Part shown: positions 32,790-41,384 of the stretch, piece by piece
How the letters are laid out: every line of letters begins with the position of its first letter
Position numbering within the stretch: position 1 is the first letter of the stretch
NCBI GenBank assembly: GCA_002389905.1
Contig: DGRE01000022.1
Location: forward strand, 70,448-134,447
DNA from: Hungatella sp. UBA4396
GTDB lineage: Bacteria > Bacillota > Clostridia > Lachnospirales > Lachnospiraceae
Length of the DNA stretch: 64,000 bases
Reading direction: 5' to 3'
Made by a program: the position numbers and the translations under genes
Notes under the pieces: generated by a model
The model's database searches: none
The model's input: the letters and a program-made list of their open reading frames with translations, nothing else
Told to the model about the DNA's origin: nothing

Positions 32790-34280
32790 ATGGAAAAGTT
32801 ATGTTATGAGACACTGGAAAAACTGGGCTACGACGGATACCTTTTAAAGGAGGCTCCGGAACGTGTGCTGCAGTTCGGCGAAGGAAACTTTTTAAGAGCT
32901 TTTGTGGATTATTTTATTGATATTCTCAACGAGAAAACCGGATTCAACTCCAAGGTCGTTTTGTGCCAGCCTATCGCTCCCGGCCTTGCAGATATGATCA
33001 ATGAGCAGGAAGGACTTTATACCCTCTTCCTCCGCGGCTTCGAAAACGGCCAGAAAGTAAATGCAAAGCGTGTGATCTCCTGCGTAAGCAGATGCTTAAA
33101 TCCTTATAAGGATTACGATGCAGTGCTGGATTGTGCAAAAAACCCGGATCTTCGCTATATTGCCTGCAACACCACTGAGGCAGGAATTGCCTATGATCCT
33201 TCCTGCCAGTTTACCGATGTTCCGGCTGACAGCTATCCCGGAAAGCTGACCCAGTTCTTATACAGGAGATTTGAGATCTTTGGAAAAGAAGCTGGAAAAG
33301 GCTTTGTCATTCTCTCCTGCGAGCTGATCGACAACAACGGAAAAGAACTGGAAAAATGCGTATTAAAGTATGCGGAACAGTGGAATTTAGGTGAAGACTT
33401 CATCAACTGGGTGAAGAATGAAAACCTCTTCTGCTCCACCCTGGTAGACCGTATTGTAACAGGATATCCGAGAAATGAAGCTGCTGCTATCTGCGAGGAA
33501 TTAGGCTATGAGGATAATCTGATTAACACTGGTGAAGTATTCGGCCTTTGGGTTATCGAAGCGCCGGAAAGCTTAAAGAAGGAGCTTCCATTTGAAGAAG
33601 CTGGACTTCCTGTTTTAATCTGTGACGACCACAAGCCATATAAGCAGAGAAAGGTCCGCATCTTAAACGGTGCTCATACCTCCTTTGTATTAGGCGCTTA
33701 CCTTTCCGGACAGGATATTGTACGTGACTGTATGGATGACGAGGTCATCTGCGGCTTCATGAACAAGACCATTTACGACGAGATCTTCCCAACCTTAACT
33801 CTTCCAAAAGAAGAGCTGGAAAGCTTCGCAGCTTCTGTAACAGAGCGTTTTAAAAACCCATTCATTGACCACGCCCTGTTATCTATTTCTTTAAACTCCA
33901 CTGCAAAGTGGAAAGCACGCGTACTGCCGTCTCTTAAGGGCTATGTTGAGAAAACCGGAACGCTGCCAAAGTGCATTACTGCTTCTTTTGCTTACTATCT
34001 GGCATTTTATAACGGAACTACACTGACAGAGGACAGCTTAAATGCAGTGCGTCCTGCAGGAGATGAATACTCCGTTAAGGATGACAAGCCGGTTCTTCAG
34101 TTCTTCTATGACCATAGAAATGACGATGCAGAGGCGCTTACTCATGCAGTTTGCACCAATGTGGATTTCTGGGATGAGGATCTGACCAAAATCCCAGGCT
34201 TCGAAGCTGCTGTTGCCGGTTATTTGAAGGCAATTAAAGAAAAAGGTGCTTATGAAGTTATGAAAGAATGCTTGAATTAA
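32790..34280 (+). CDS. uxaB: Tagaturonate reductase
   Basis: The 496-residue enzyme belongs to the mannitol-dehydrogenase family and reduces tagaturonate to altronate with NADH, one step before UxaA. N-terminal VLQFGEGNFLRAFVDYF is the nucleotide-binding region, and the segment RKVRILNGAHTSFVLGAYLSG, near residue 290, carries the catalytic Lys/Asn/His environment of the family. It forms an operon with uxaA. uxaC (uronate isomerase), needed to make tagaturonate, is not in this window. Confidence 0.93.
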   Translation: MEKLCYETLEKLGYDGYLLKEAPERVLQFGEGNFLRAFVDYFIDILNEKTGFNSKVVLCQPIAPGLADMINEQEGLYTLFLRGFENGQKVNAKRVISCVSRCLNPYKDYDAVLDCAKNPDLRYIACNTTEAGIAYDPSCQFTDVPADSYPGKLTQFLYRRFEIFGKEAGKGFVILSCELIDNNGKELEKCVLKYAEQWNLGEDFINWVKNENLFCSTLVDRIVTGYPRNEAAAICEELGYEDNLINTGEVFGLWVIEAPESLKKELPFEEAGLPVLICDDHKPYKQRKVRILNGAHTSFVLGAYLSGQDIVRDCMDDEVICGFMNKTIYDEIFPTLTLPKEELESFAASVTERFKNPFIDHALLSISLNSTAKWKARVLPSLKGYVEKTGTLPKCITASFAYYLAFYNGTTLTEDSLNAVRPAGDEYSVKDDKPVLQFFYDHRNDDAEALTHAVCTNVDFWDEDLTKIPGFEAAVAGYLKAIKEKGAYEVMKECLN

Positions 34281-34300
34281 TTAATAGGGTTCTATATTAA

Positions 34301-34341
34301 ATGTTGGAGGTGTGCTTAAAACACACCTCCAACATTTTTTG
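34301..34341 (+). terminator. Terminator of the uxaAB operon
   Basis: ATGTTGGAGGTGTG (34301-34314) pairs perfectly with CACACCTCCAACAT (34322-34335), followed by TTTTTT. Confidence 0.92.
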
Positions 34342-34376
34342 CGGCCTTTTCCGTACAGCTATATTTGTTTTAACCC

Positions 34377-35213
34377 TTAACCCCAAAGCTCATTGGCATC
34401 GGTAGCACTTCTGTTCATACGGGAGAAATCTGTTTTAACGAATGAACTGGTGGATAACAGTAAAAACACCACTCCAATGGTTAAAATGACTGCAAAAGTC
34501 ATAAACGGGGTAACCGTAAAGCCGTAAATATCAACTACCAGCTCTTCATTCCTGAGTTGGGCAATGGAAAGGCCGGTTTTTTCCAGAACAATCATGCGGA
34601 AGAATGCGGTAGCATAAGTCATGGGATTCATATAGGCCACAAACCTAAGACTACCGGGCAGCATGGATAACGGAATATAGGCCCCGGAAAGGAAGGTCAG
34701 AGGCATCGTCACGGCGGTCTTGACGATCTGGAAGGTTTGGCCGTTACGAACCTTGGTTGCCAAAAACAGTCCAACACCGGAAAAAGCGATGCCGATAAAG
34801 ATCATTGATAGGAGAATATATAACGGTGTAGTCCAGGAAGTGAACTTAATTCCGATAAATAACCCTACCACCAGTATCAATACACCTTGTAAGGTAGAAA
34901 CTGTAGCCGCAGACAGTAATTGCCCCATTGCAACAGCAACCCTTTTAGCCGGAGAAACCAACACCTCTTTCATAAACCCGCTGACCATATCGTCAACAGT
35001 TGATGAGGCTAAATTCAGTGCACTTTCAAACACTGTGGTTATAATAACTCCGGAGAGCATATAGGAGATAGGATTTTCAATAAAATCATTTTTAAATATA
35101 GCACCAAATACATAAACAAAGAAAAAGGGAAATATCAGCGAGAAAACCAGCCCCGTTTTATTTCTCACAAAGGCTTTCAGGCCTCTCTTCCACAATGCAA
35201 GCACAGTATTCAT
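34377..35213 (-). CDS. ABC-2 type exporter permease
   Basis: The 278-residue protein has six membrane helices of the ABC-2 type (SLIFPFFFVYVFGAIF, LTFLSGAYIPLSMLPG, and a final helix near 250). The stretch FLSGAYIPLSMLPGSLRFVAY is typical of DrrB/NodJ-like permeases. It lies one base after the ATPase gene and so forms an exporter with it. It is inserted between uronate genes on the opposite strand and probably has no link to them. The substrate, a drug or polymer, is unknown. Confidence 0.88.
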   Translation of the reverse strand: MNTVLALWKRGLKAFVRNKTGLVFSLIFPFFFVYVFGAIFKNDFIENPISYMLSGVIITTVFESALNLASSTVDDMVSGFMKEVLVSPAKRVAVAMGQLLSAATVSTLQGVLILVVGLFIGIKFTSWTTPLYILLSMIFIGIAFSGVGLFLATKVRNGQTFQIVKTAVTMPLTFLSGAYIPLSMLPGSLRFVAYMNPMTYATAFFRMIVLEKTGLSIAQLRNEELVVDIYGFTVTPFMTFAVILTIGVVFLLLSTSSFVKTDFSRMNRSATDANELWG

Positions 35214-35214
35214 C

Positions 35215-36135
35215 TTAAGCTTCCTCTCTTATCTTTTTGCCTGTTATCTCCAGGAAAACATCATTAAATGTACCTTTTTTGATCTCTATATTGGTAACGA
35301 ATTCTTTATGAACACTGAGAACCTCCAGTAAGCCAGCCAGATATTCGGCCTCCACTCGATAATAACCGTCTTTTTTTACATAGTTTAAATCATGTTCTTC
35401 CAGCAGACGTTCAAGCTCTGCTTCATTTTTTGTATTAATATATGCCTTGTCCCTTGTATATTTTTTCTTCAAAGCGTAAGGAGTGTCATAAGCCACAATA
35501 ACGCCGCCGTCGATGATTGCAACTTTATTGCATATTTCTGCTTCTTCCATATAATGTGTTGTAAGAAAAATTGTAATATTTCTTTCCTTTTGAAGCTTAA
35601 TAATATACTCCCATATATGGGCCCTGGTCTGAGGGTCAAGCCCTGTTGTCGGCTCATCAAGAAATAAAACCTTTGGATAGTGAATCAGCCCGCGGGCAAT
35701 TTCCACACGCCGTTTCATTCCGCCGGACAAGGCTGCAACCAGCTTTTTCCTTTCGTCCACCAAATCCACCAGCTTTAAAACAAATTGTATGCGCTCTTCT
35801 ACTTCTTTGTTGGGGATATTATAAAAAACGCAGTGCATTTTTAAATTTTCTTCAATGGTCATTTTTGCATCCAGAGTTGAATCCTGAAATACCACTCCTA
35901 TGGCTGATCTGACCTGACCTTTTTGTGTAGTAACATCTTTTCCATCAATCAAAAGTGATCCTGATGTCTTTTCAAATATGGTGCACAACGTATTAATTGT
36001 CGTGCTCTTTCCAGCACCATTTGGACCCAGGAAAGCGAATACACTGCCTTCTTCCACATCAAAAGATATATCATTTACGGCAACAAAATCGCCGTATCTT
36101 TTGGTGAAGTTTTTAACTTGGATGATTGGGTTCAT
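35215..36135 (-). CDS. ABC exporter ATPase (DrrA-like)
   Basis: The 306-residue ATPase has Walker A GPNGAGKST near residue 38, the signature LSGGMKRRVEIARG, Walker B VLFLDEPTTGLD and switch His in FLTTHYMEEAE. The C-terminal extension after residue 230 (about 75 residues, ending FLEITGKKIREEA) is usual for DrrA-type exporters. It is the first gene of a two-gene operon with the permease. Confidence 0.9.
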   Translation of the reverse strand: MNPIIQVKNFTKRYGDFVAVNDISFDVEEGSVFAFLGPNGAGKSTTINTLCTIFEKTSGSLLIDGKDVTTQKGQVRSAIGVVFQDSTLDAKMTIEENLKMHCVFYNIPNKEVEERIQFVLKLVDLVDERKKLVAALSGGMKRRVEIARGLIHYPKVLFLDEPTTGLDPQTRAHIWEYIIKLQKERNITIFLTTHYMEEAEICNKVAIIDGGVIVAYDTPYALKKKYTRDKAYINTKNEAELERLLEEHDLNYVKKDGYYRVEAEYLAGLLEVLSVHKEFVTNIEIKKGTFNDVFLEITGKKIREEA

Positions 36136-36330
36136 ACTATTTTTGCTCCTCTATCGATTATATTATGTTTCATGGGGATTTACATTTTTACCTCATGGAG
36201 GCAGGATATAAGCTTGCTCTTATTTTGGCAAAATCATGCTTCATTATAACATGGAAATCCACATTTTTCGACGTTTTATTTAAAAAACAATGCTTTAAAA
36301 ATGGAAGAAACAGCACAACCTGGCAATAAC

Positions 36331-36370
36331 AAAATTCCCGGGAAGGCATCTTAAACACCTTTCCCGGGAA
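36331..36370 (-). terminator. Terminator of the GH28-isomerase operon
   Basis: TTCCCGGGAAGG and CCTTTCCCGGGAA form a long GC-rich stem with an 11-base loop. On the minus strand TTTTG follows. It lies 18 bases after the isomerase stop codon. Confidence 0.85.
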
Positions 36371-36387
36371 AATCGTTAAACTTATCA

Positions 36388-37215
36388 TCAATGATAATCT
36401 TCAAGAAACTTCCTGGACCACTCCGCATTATCCGGCTTGCTGTCCTCAATGGTCATCTGAATATAAGGCTTTTCCTTCCTTGCAAACTCCAGAATCCTGT
36501 CATACTTCATCACACCGGTTCCCGGCGCACTGGAAACCACTCTGTCACCCTCAATGACAAAATCCTTCATATGCAGAACATCGGTATACTGTCCTAAATC
36601 CTCAATGGCTTCTCCAATCACCTGCTCACGATTTTCGCTGTTTTCCACGGAAAGGAGATTGACCGGGTCCAGAATGATCCTCAGATTGGGAGAATCAATG
36701 GCTTTCAGCACTTTTAAGGCCTGCTTGGAGTTGTATACAATATGGCTCCACACCGGCTCAATGGCCATGATCACGCCGAATTTTTCCGCACATCTCACAA
36801 CAGGGGTGAAATTTTTAATAAACGTCTCAAGGGCCTCTTCTGAATGGCAGGCCGGCTCATAACGGTATTCCGCATTAGGCGCTCCTGTCTCCGTTCCCAC
36901 CACACTGCATCCCAATATGGAAGCAAAACGCAGATGGGCGAAATACCGCTCCTGAATTTTCTTAATCTCCTCAGGGTCCGGATGGGCCAGATTCAGATAA
37001 CAGCCCAGCACTGCAATGTCCATCTCATATTTGGCAAACATCTTGCGCAGATAAGAGGCATACCCTGGCGTCAATGCGGAATTTTCCACAGAATGCTCCT
37101 TTACTGTCTTTGACAGTGCCAAATGAACGCAGGTAAATCCCTGGTCATGGGCAATTTTAACCCGTTCCTCCATGGTTCCCGGTGCTGCATCGTGTAATCG
37201 GATTCCGATTTGCAT
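36388..37215 (-). CDS. Sugar phosphate isomerase/epimerase family protein
   Basis: The 275-residue protein is a xylose-isomerase-like TIM barrel (AP_endonuc_2). Characteristic parts are QGFTCVHLALSKTV near the N terminus, VVGTETGAPN, AIEPVWSHIVY with a metal-ligand Glu, ILDPVNLLSVEN with an Asp, and VLHMKDFVIEGDRVV with a metal His. Such enzymes interconvert ketoses or inositol-type sugars with a divalent metal. It follows the polygalacturonase gene by 13 bases, so its substrate is presumably a pectin-derived sugar, but that is inference. Confidence 0.88.
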   Translation of the reverse strand: MQIGIRLHDAAPGTMEERVKIAHDQGFTCVHLALSKTVKEHSVENSALTPGYASYLRKMFAKYEMDIAVLGCYLNLAHPDPEEIKKIQERYFAHLRFASILGCSVVGTETGAPNAEYRYEPACHSEEALETFIKNFTPVVRCAEKFGVIMAIEPVWSHIVYNSKQALKVLKAIDSPNLRIILDPVNLLSVENSENREQVIGEAIEDLGQYTDVLHMKDFVIEGDRVVSSAPGTGVMKYDRILEFARKEKPYIQMTIEDSKPDNAEWSRKFLEDYH

Positions 37216-37228
37216 ATAAACTCCTCCT

Positions 37229-38782
37229 TTATCTCACTTCATAATGATCAATATTGCTCAATTCAAAAGCTTCCCCTTCCTGACCGGAAATCTTCACATT
37301 TTCACAGATCAGGGTGTCTACATTGCTGATGCAAAAGCCTTTCTTTTTCCACTCTCCCACTCCCGAAAGCATGGCAGGTTCTCCTGCCTTTGCCTGGTCT
37401 GCGAAGGAAATATCCACATTCCTGAATTCAATCCGTTCAATCTTCTTTTCCGGAAGTCCGTAAAGGAAGGAGGCTGCCACATGGCAGTTTTCCGCCTTAA
37501 TATTGGTAAAATACAGCCTGTTGATCTCCGGAGTCCGTTCATCCACCGGCAGAGGCTCACGGCATTGCACATAGTCGGATTTTCCGTCAGGATCGCAGAA
37601 ATAAAAGCTGTTTACAACGAAAGGCGTCATTACATGATCCATATGGATGTGGTCAAAGGATATGTCTGAAAGAATCGAATCCTTTCCCCGCCCTCTCCTG
37701 GTCTTGATTCTCAGCCCCCTGTCCGTATGGCGGAAAAGACAGCGCTCCACATGGATGTTTTTCACCCCTGCGCCCACTTCACTTCCCACCGTAACGGCAC
37801 CGTGACCGTTTTCCATAAGGCACTGGCGGATTGTAATATTCTCCGAAGGGGTCTGGTATCTGCGGCCCATGTAAATCTTCCCGGACTTAACGGCAATGCA
37901 GTCATCTCCCAGGGAAAAATGCAGTCCCAGAATCTCCACGTTTTTACATGATTCCGGGTCCAGACCGTCGGTGTTGGGAGAATCCGCAGGATTTTTAACA
38001 TCCAGGTTCAAAAACTTTAAATCCTGGCTGAAATAAGGATGAAGCACCCATGAAGGGCTGTTTTTTAAAGAAAACCCTTGAAGAACCACATGTTTACATC
38101 TCTCTAAAAATACGGTTCTGGGACGGAAGGCCACCTTCATCTGTCGTACATTGTCCCACCAGTTTTCCCTTGAGGCCTGGCCATCGATCACTCCCCGGCC
38201 ATAAATCACCACATCCTCCACATCAATTCCCGTTATGATACCTGCAAACATGGGCAGAGGATTCCCCTCCCAGGTTCCTAAGTTGTAATCGTCTTTTTCG
38301 TCATAACTTTCAATCATTCCCGGAAACCTGGGATATTTATACCGGTCAGTATCAGCCAGCAGTTCCGCTCCCTCAGCCAGTTCCAGCCTTAAATGGCTCT
38401 TTAAGAACAGACTGGTAATCCGGTATTTTCCTCTCGGGATCAGGACTCGTCCAGCCTTTGGGCAGGCCATAATAGCCGCCTGAATGAAGTGGGTGTCATC
38501 CTGAATGCCATCCCCTTTTGCACCGGTCTCCTTTACATTTAAGGTCACAAACTCGTAATCCGTATGAAAATCAGCCTCCGCCTTTTCTCCATCCCTCTCC
38601 AGACAAATATGATACTCTGTATCCGGTTTTAAGTCAAATAAAGTGAAAACCACCTGTTTTGTTTTCCCAAAATCTTCTCCGTTCAATGAGATATTCCCCA
38701 TTGTTTCAAATTCATAAATCTGCTCCGTCACTGTCTCAATGGTTACAGACCGGGACGTTTTATATATCACTTTTAATTCCAT
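37229..38782 (-). CDS. Glycoside hydrolase family 28 (polygalacturonase, probably exo-acting)
   Basis: The 517-residue protein has an N-terminal fibronectin-like domain (residues 1-75) and a pectate right-handed beta-helix. All four GH28 active-site motifs are present: DSPNTDGLDPESC, LGDDCIAVKSG, NGHGAVTVGSEVG and LRIKTRRGRG. No signal peptide is seen, so it likely acts inside the cell on imported oligogalacturonides, cutting galacturonic acid from their ends. It is transcribed with the isomerase and lies after the sugar importer genes. Confidence 0.94.
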   Translation of the reverse strand: MELKVIYKTSRSVTIETVTEQIYEFETMGNISLNGEDFGKTKQVVFTLFDLKPDTEYHICLERDGEKAEADFHTDYEFVTLNVKETGAKGDGIQDDTHFIQAAIMACPKAGRVLIPRGKYRITSLFLKSHLRLELAEGAELLADTDRYKYPRFPGMIESYDEKDDYNLGTWEGNPLPMFAGIITGIDVEDVVIYGRGVIDGQASRENWWDNVRQMKVAFRPRTVFLERCKHVVLQGFSLKNSPSWVLHPYFSQDLKFLNLDVKNPADSPNTDGLDPESCKNVEILGLHFSLGDDCIAVKSGKIYMGRRYQTPSENITIRQCLMENGHGAVTVGSEVGAGVKNIHVERCLFRHTDRGLRIKTRRGRGKDSILSDISFDHIHMDHVMTPFVVNSFYFCDPDGKSDYVQCREPLPVDERTPEINRLYFTNIKAENCHVAASFLYGLPEKKIERIEFRNVDISFADQAKAGEPAMLSGVGEWKKKGFCISNVDTLICENVKISGQEGEAFELSNIDHYEVR

Positions 38783-38835
38783 ATGAACTCCAATCTCACC
38801 TGTAAAGTTTTCCTCTTTAAACTATTTTACTATAT

Positions 38836-38865
38836 GAAAAAGAGCGCAGCAATGAAATACTGCGC
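38836..38865 (-). terminator. Terminator of the sugar importer operon
   Basis: GCGCAG and CTGCGC pair around a ten-base loop; on the minus strand CTTTTTC follows. It lies ten bases after the permease stop codon. Confidence 0.8.
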
Positions 38866-38874
38866 CCATTTTTA

Positions 38875-39726
38875 TTATCCCTTGACTCCTCCTGCTGCAA
38901 TACCGTCAATAAAGGCATCCTGAGCACAGAAGAACACGATCAGGGAGGGAATAATGGAGATTAAGGACATCGCCAAAATCCTGTTCCACTGGAATCCCAC
39001 ATCGCCATCCATGGACATACGCAGGTAAATGGAGTTTGTATATTTCTGCATATCGGAAACATAGATCAATGGTCCCATAAAGTCATTGGAGGTCCACATG
39101 AACTGGAACAATGCAACAGATACCAGGGAAGGCTTTAACATGGGCACAATCACATACCACAGGGTTTTTAAGGACCCGCAGCCGTCTATTCTGGCAGCCT
39201 CCTCCAGTTCCTTTGGAACGCCTCTTAAAAACTGCACCAGCATGAACAGGAAATAGGTGTCGCCTGCAAAGAGGGCGGGAATTACCAGAGGCAGGTAGGA
39301 ATTGGTCCAGCCCCACTTGTTGAACATGATGTACTGGGGAGCATTAAGCACTACTTGAGGCAGGAACAGGGTGGAAATCATGAGGGAGAAGAGAATGGCT
39401 TTTCCCTTGAATTCAAACCGTCCGAAGCCGTAAGCTGTGATCGTTGCGGATATTACGGTAAAAATAACCTTTGGCACAACTATTTTATAGGTATTGAGCA
39501 TGGACTTGATCAGGTTGATCTTTCCGCCGTAATCTACAAATGCATTGGCATAGCCGTCGGTTACAGGCTTTTTAGGCCAGAACCAGGCGCTGGTAAAAAT
39601 CTCAGCGTTTGTTTTAAAAGTGGCGCCTATCATCCATATGAGAGGATATACCATAATGAAACCTACTGCGACCAGCATGGTATAGCGGATTGCTGTATTG
39701 ATCTTTCTCTTAGTCTCTTTCGTCAT
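38875..39726 (-). CDS. Carbohydrate ABC importer permease (MalG-like)
   Basis: The 283-residue membrane protein has six helices and the EAA loop GVPKELEEAARIDGCGSLKTL near residue 180, which binds the ATPase. It ends AAGGVKG, a common tail of MalG/LacG-type permeases. It is five bases from its partner permease gene. The ATPase is not encoded here, as in many such systems that share one MsmK-like ATPase. Confidence 0.93.
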   Translation of the reverse strand: MTKETKRKINTAIRYTMLVAVGFIMVYPLIWMIGATFKTNAEIFTSAWFWPKKPVTDGYANAFVDYGGKINLIKSMLNTYKIVVPKVIFTVISATITAYGFGRFEFKGKAILFSLMISTLFLPQVVLNAPQYIMFNKWGWTNSYLPLVIPALFAGDTYFLFMLVQFLRGVPKELEEAARIDGCGSLKTLWYVIVPMLKPSLVSVALFQFMWTSNDFMGPLIYVSDMQKYTNSIYLRMSMDGDVGFQWNRILAMSLISIIPSLIVFFCAQDAFIDGIAAGGVKG

Positions 39727-39731
39727 GTCAT

Positions 39732-40631
39732 TTACCTCCCGTCCTCATCTGAATAGTAAACCCATTTCTTCTGGCTTATAAATGCTACTGCAGTAAAGGT
39801 CATGACAATGAGGAACAGCATCCATGCCTGTGCACTTGCTATTCCCATCTTATGACGAAGGAATGCATTGTTGTAGATCAAAATAGAGATCAGGGTGGTG
39901 GCTCCGTTTGGCCCTCCCTTGGTTACCAGGTACGGTCCGTTAAACTCCTGGAATGCCTGGCATAACTGGGTGATCAGGTTATAGAAGATAACCGGCGTGA
40001 TCAATGGAACCGTGATCTTGAAAAACTGGGTCCATTTTCCCGCTCCGTCAATGGAGGCCGCCTCATATAAATCCTCGGAAACTCCCTTTAAGGCTGCCAG
40101 GAAAATAACCATAGCAGAACCGAACTGCCATACCCTCAAAAGGATAATAACAGCCATAGCACCGTTGGCACTTGCCAGCCAGTTGATCTTTTCCATACCA
40201 AACACGCCTAAAACCGTATTGATCAAACCATCGGTATTAAACACTGCTCTCCACAAAATAGCGATGGCAATGGAACCGCCCAGAATGGAAGGAATATAAT
40301 AAGCGGTACGGAAGAAATTCACTCCCTTTAATTTAAAGTTGAGAATATAGGCAATGAACAATGCAAATGCCAGTTTTAACGGAACATCCAGAATGGCATA
40401 TTTGAAAGTGACTGCAAATGCCCTTCTAATGTCAGAATCCGTAAAAATCTTCTCGTAGTTCATCATTCCGCTTTTTGTGATGCCGCTGAACAAGTCGTAG
40501 TTTGTGAAGCTGTAGTACAAGGATGAGGCGAAGGGATAAACCTTAAAAAGTATAAATCCGATCAGCCACGGTAAGACGAACCAGAATCCTGCATTGTCTG
40601 CCAATACCTTGCGGATACCTTTTGACTTCAT
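39732..40631 (-). CDS. Carbohydrate ABC importer permease (MalF-like)
   Basis: The 299-residue permease has six helices; the EAA loop is VSEDLYEAASIDGAGKWTQF near residue 190. The start at 40631 (MKSKGIRKVL) has AGGAGG nine bases upstream; the frame remains open to 40739, but that part overlaps the preceding gene. With the MalG-like subunit it forms the channel for the pectin-derived oligosaccharide. Confidence 0.93.
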   Translation of the reverse strand: MKSKGIRKVLADNAGFWFVLPWLIGFILFKVYPFASSLYYSFTNYDLFSGITKSGMMNYEKIFTDSDIRRAFAVTFKYAILDVPLKLAFALFIAYILNFKLKGVNFFRTAYYIPSILGGSIAIAILWRAVFNTDGLINTVLGVFGMEKINWLASANGAMAVIILLRVWQFGSAMVIFLAALKGVSEDLYEAASIDGAGKWTQFFKITVPLITPVIFYNLITQLCQAFQEFNGPYLVTKGGPNGATTLISILIYNNAFLRHKMGIASAQAWMLFLIVMTFTAVAFISQKKWVYYSDEDGR

Positions 40632-40635
40632 ACTG

Positions 40636-41307
40636 CTATACCTCCTGTTTTTTAAGTATTGTATATTGTGCCTTGAGCATTTCCTGTAATCCAGCACATG
40701 TATTGTCATCGTCGTTGTCTGCGATAGTTTTCCACACAAGTTCCCCGAACCCGCTGTATTTTTCCTTTTGGAGCACGCCCATATTGCATGCCTTAAGGAT
40801 AGAATAACCGGTTTCCAGCTTTTCAGGAGAATTCGGGAGATGATTGATTTTCTCCTTAATAACAGTTTTAAATAAATCTCTCAACTCTCTGTAGTACTCA
40901 TAGATCTCTTCTGACATCTGATTGATTGTTTCAATAAGAGCCACCAGATCTGTTCCTGTAAACCCATCTTTTTTCCGAAAATAAGCCGCAATTTCATTAT
41001 AATGTTCTTTTCTGTTAAAGCTGGTTTCATATGCCGTAACAAAGGGCAGGAAATCCAGCGTCCACTCCTTTTCCCTGATCAGTGCTTCAATGTTCTGCCT
41101 GTACAGTTCCTCACCGGTCTGTTTCAGGGCAAAAAAATAAGCTAAGCTATCCTGTACCGGCAGGAGATCTTCTCCAGCTCCCAGGGCTGCCGGTTCATGT
41201 AAGCAGGCCATAACATAATCCTTATAGATTTCCTCTCCGGTCGCTTCGTACATCTGTATGGCTCCCGTGAGCTGATATGGTTTTAATTTCTTACGTTTGC
41301 ATTCCAT
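40636..41307 (-). CDS. Helical protein distantly similar to GH88/GH105, inside the importer operon
   Basis: The 223-residue protein has no obvious signal peptide or membrane segment. The segment FVTAYETSFNRKEHYNEIAA resembles the conserved FYMEYEARFHNRKNCPDIYS of the GH105 enzyme encoded at 43896. The Tyr/Trp-rich helical pattern (DSLAYFFALKQTGEELYRQN) is also like a six-hairpin glycosidase. It is about 150 residues shorter than GH88/105 proteins and lacks the WLDG active-site Asp region, so it may be a non-catalytic relative. It lies between the binding-protein and permease genes. Confidence 0.5.
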   Translation of the reverse strand: MECKRKKLKPYQLTGAIQMYEATGEEIYKDYVMACLHEPAALGAGEDLLPVQDSLAYFFALKQTGEELYRQNIEALIREKEWTLDFLPFVTAYETSFNRKEHYNEIAAYFRKKDGFTGTDLVALIETINQMSEEIYEYYRELRDLFKTVIKEKINHLPNSPEKLETGYSILKACNMGVLQKEKYSGFGELVWKTIADNDDDNTCAGLQEMLKAQYTILKKQEV

Positions 41308-41331
41308 CGCTTTATCTGCCTTTTTCTTTTA

Positions 41332-41356
41332 GAGCCGCCAAAGAATCAGGCGGCTC
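41332..41356 (-). other. Intercistronic stem-loop after the binding-protein gene
   Basis: GAGCCGCC and GGCGGCTC form an eight-base-pair stem with a nine-base loop, but no T run follows on the minus strand. Such stems after binding-protein genes often protect the upstream mRNA from decay, giving more binding protein than permease. Confidence 0.55.
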
Positions 41357-41384
41357 ATATAAGTGATGTTTATGAAGGGCTGAA

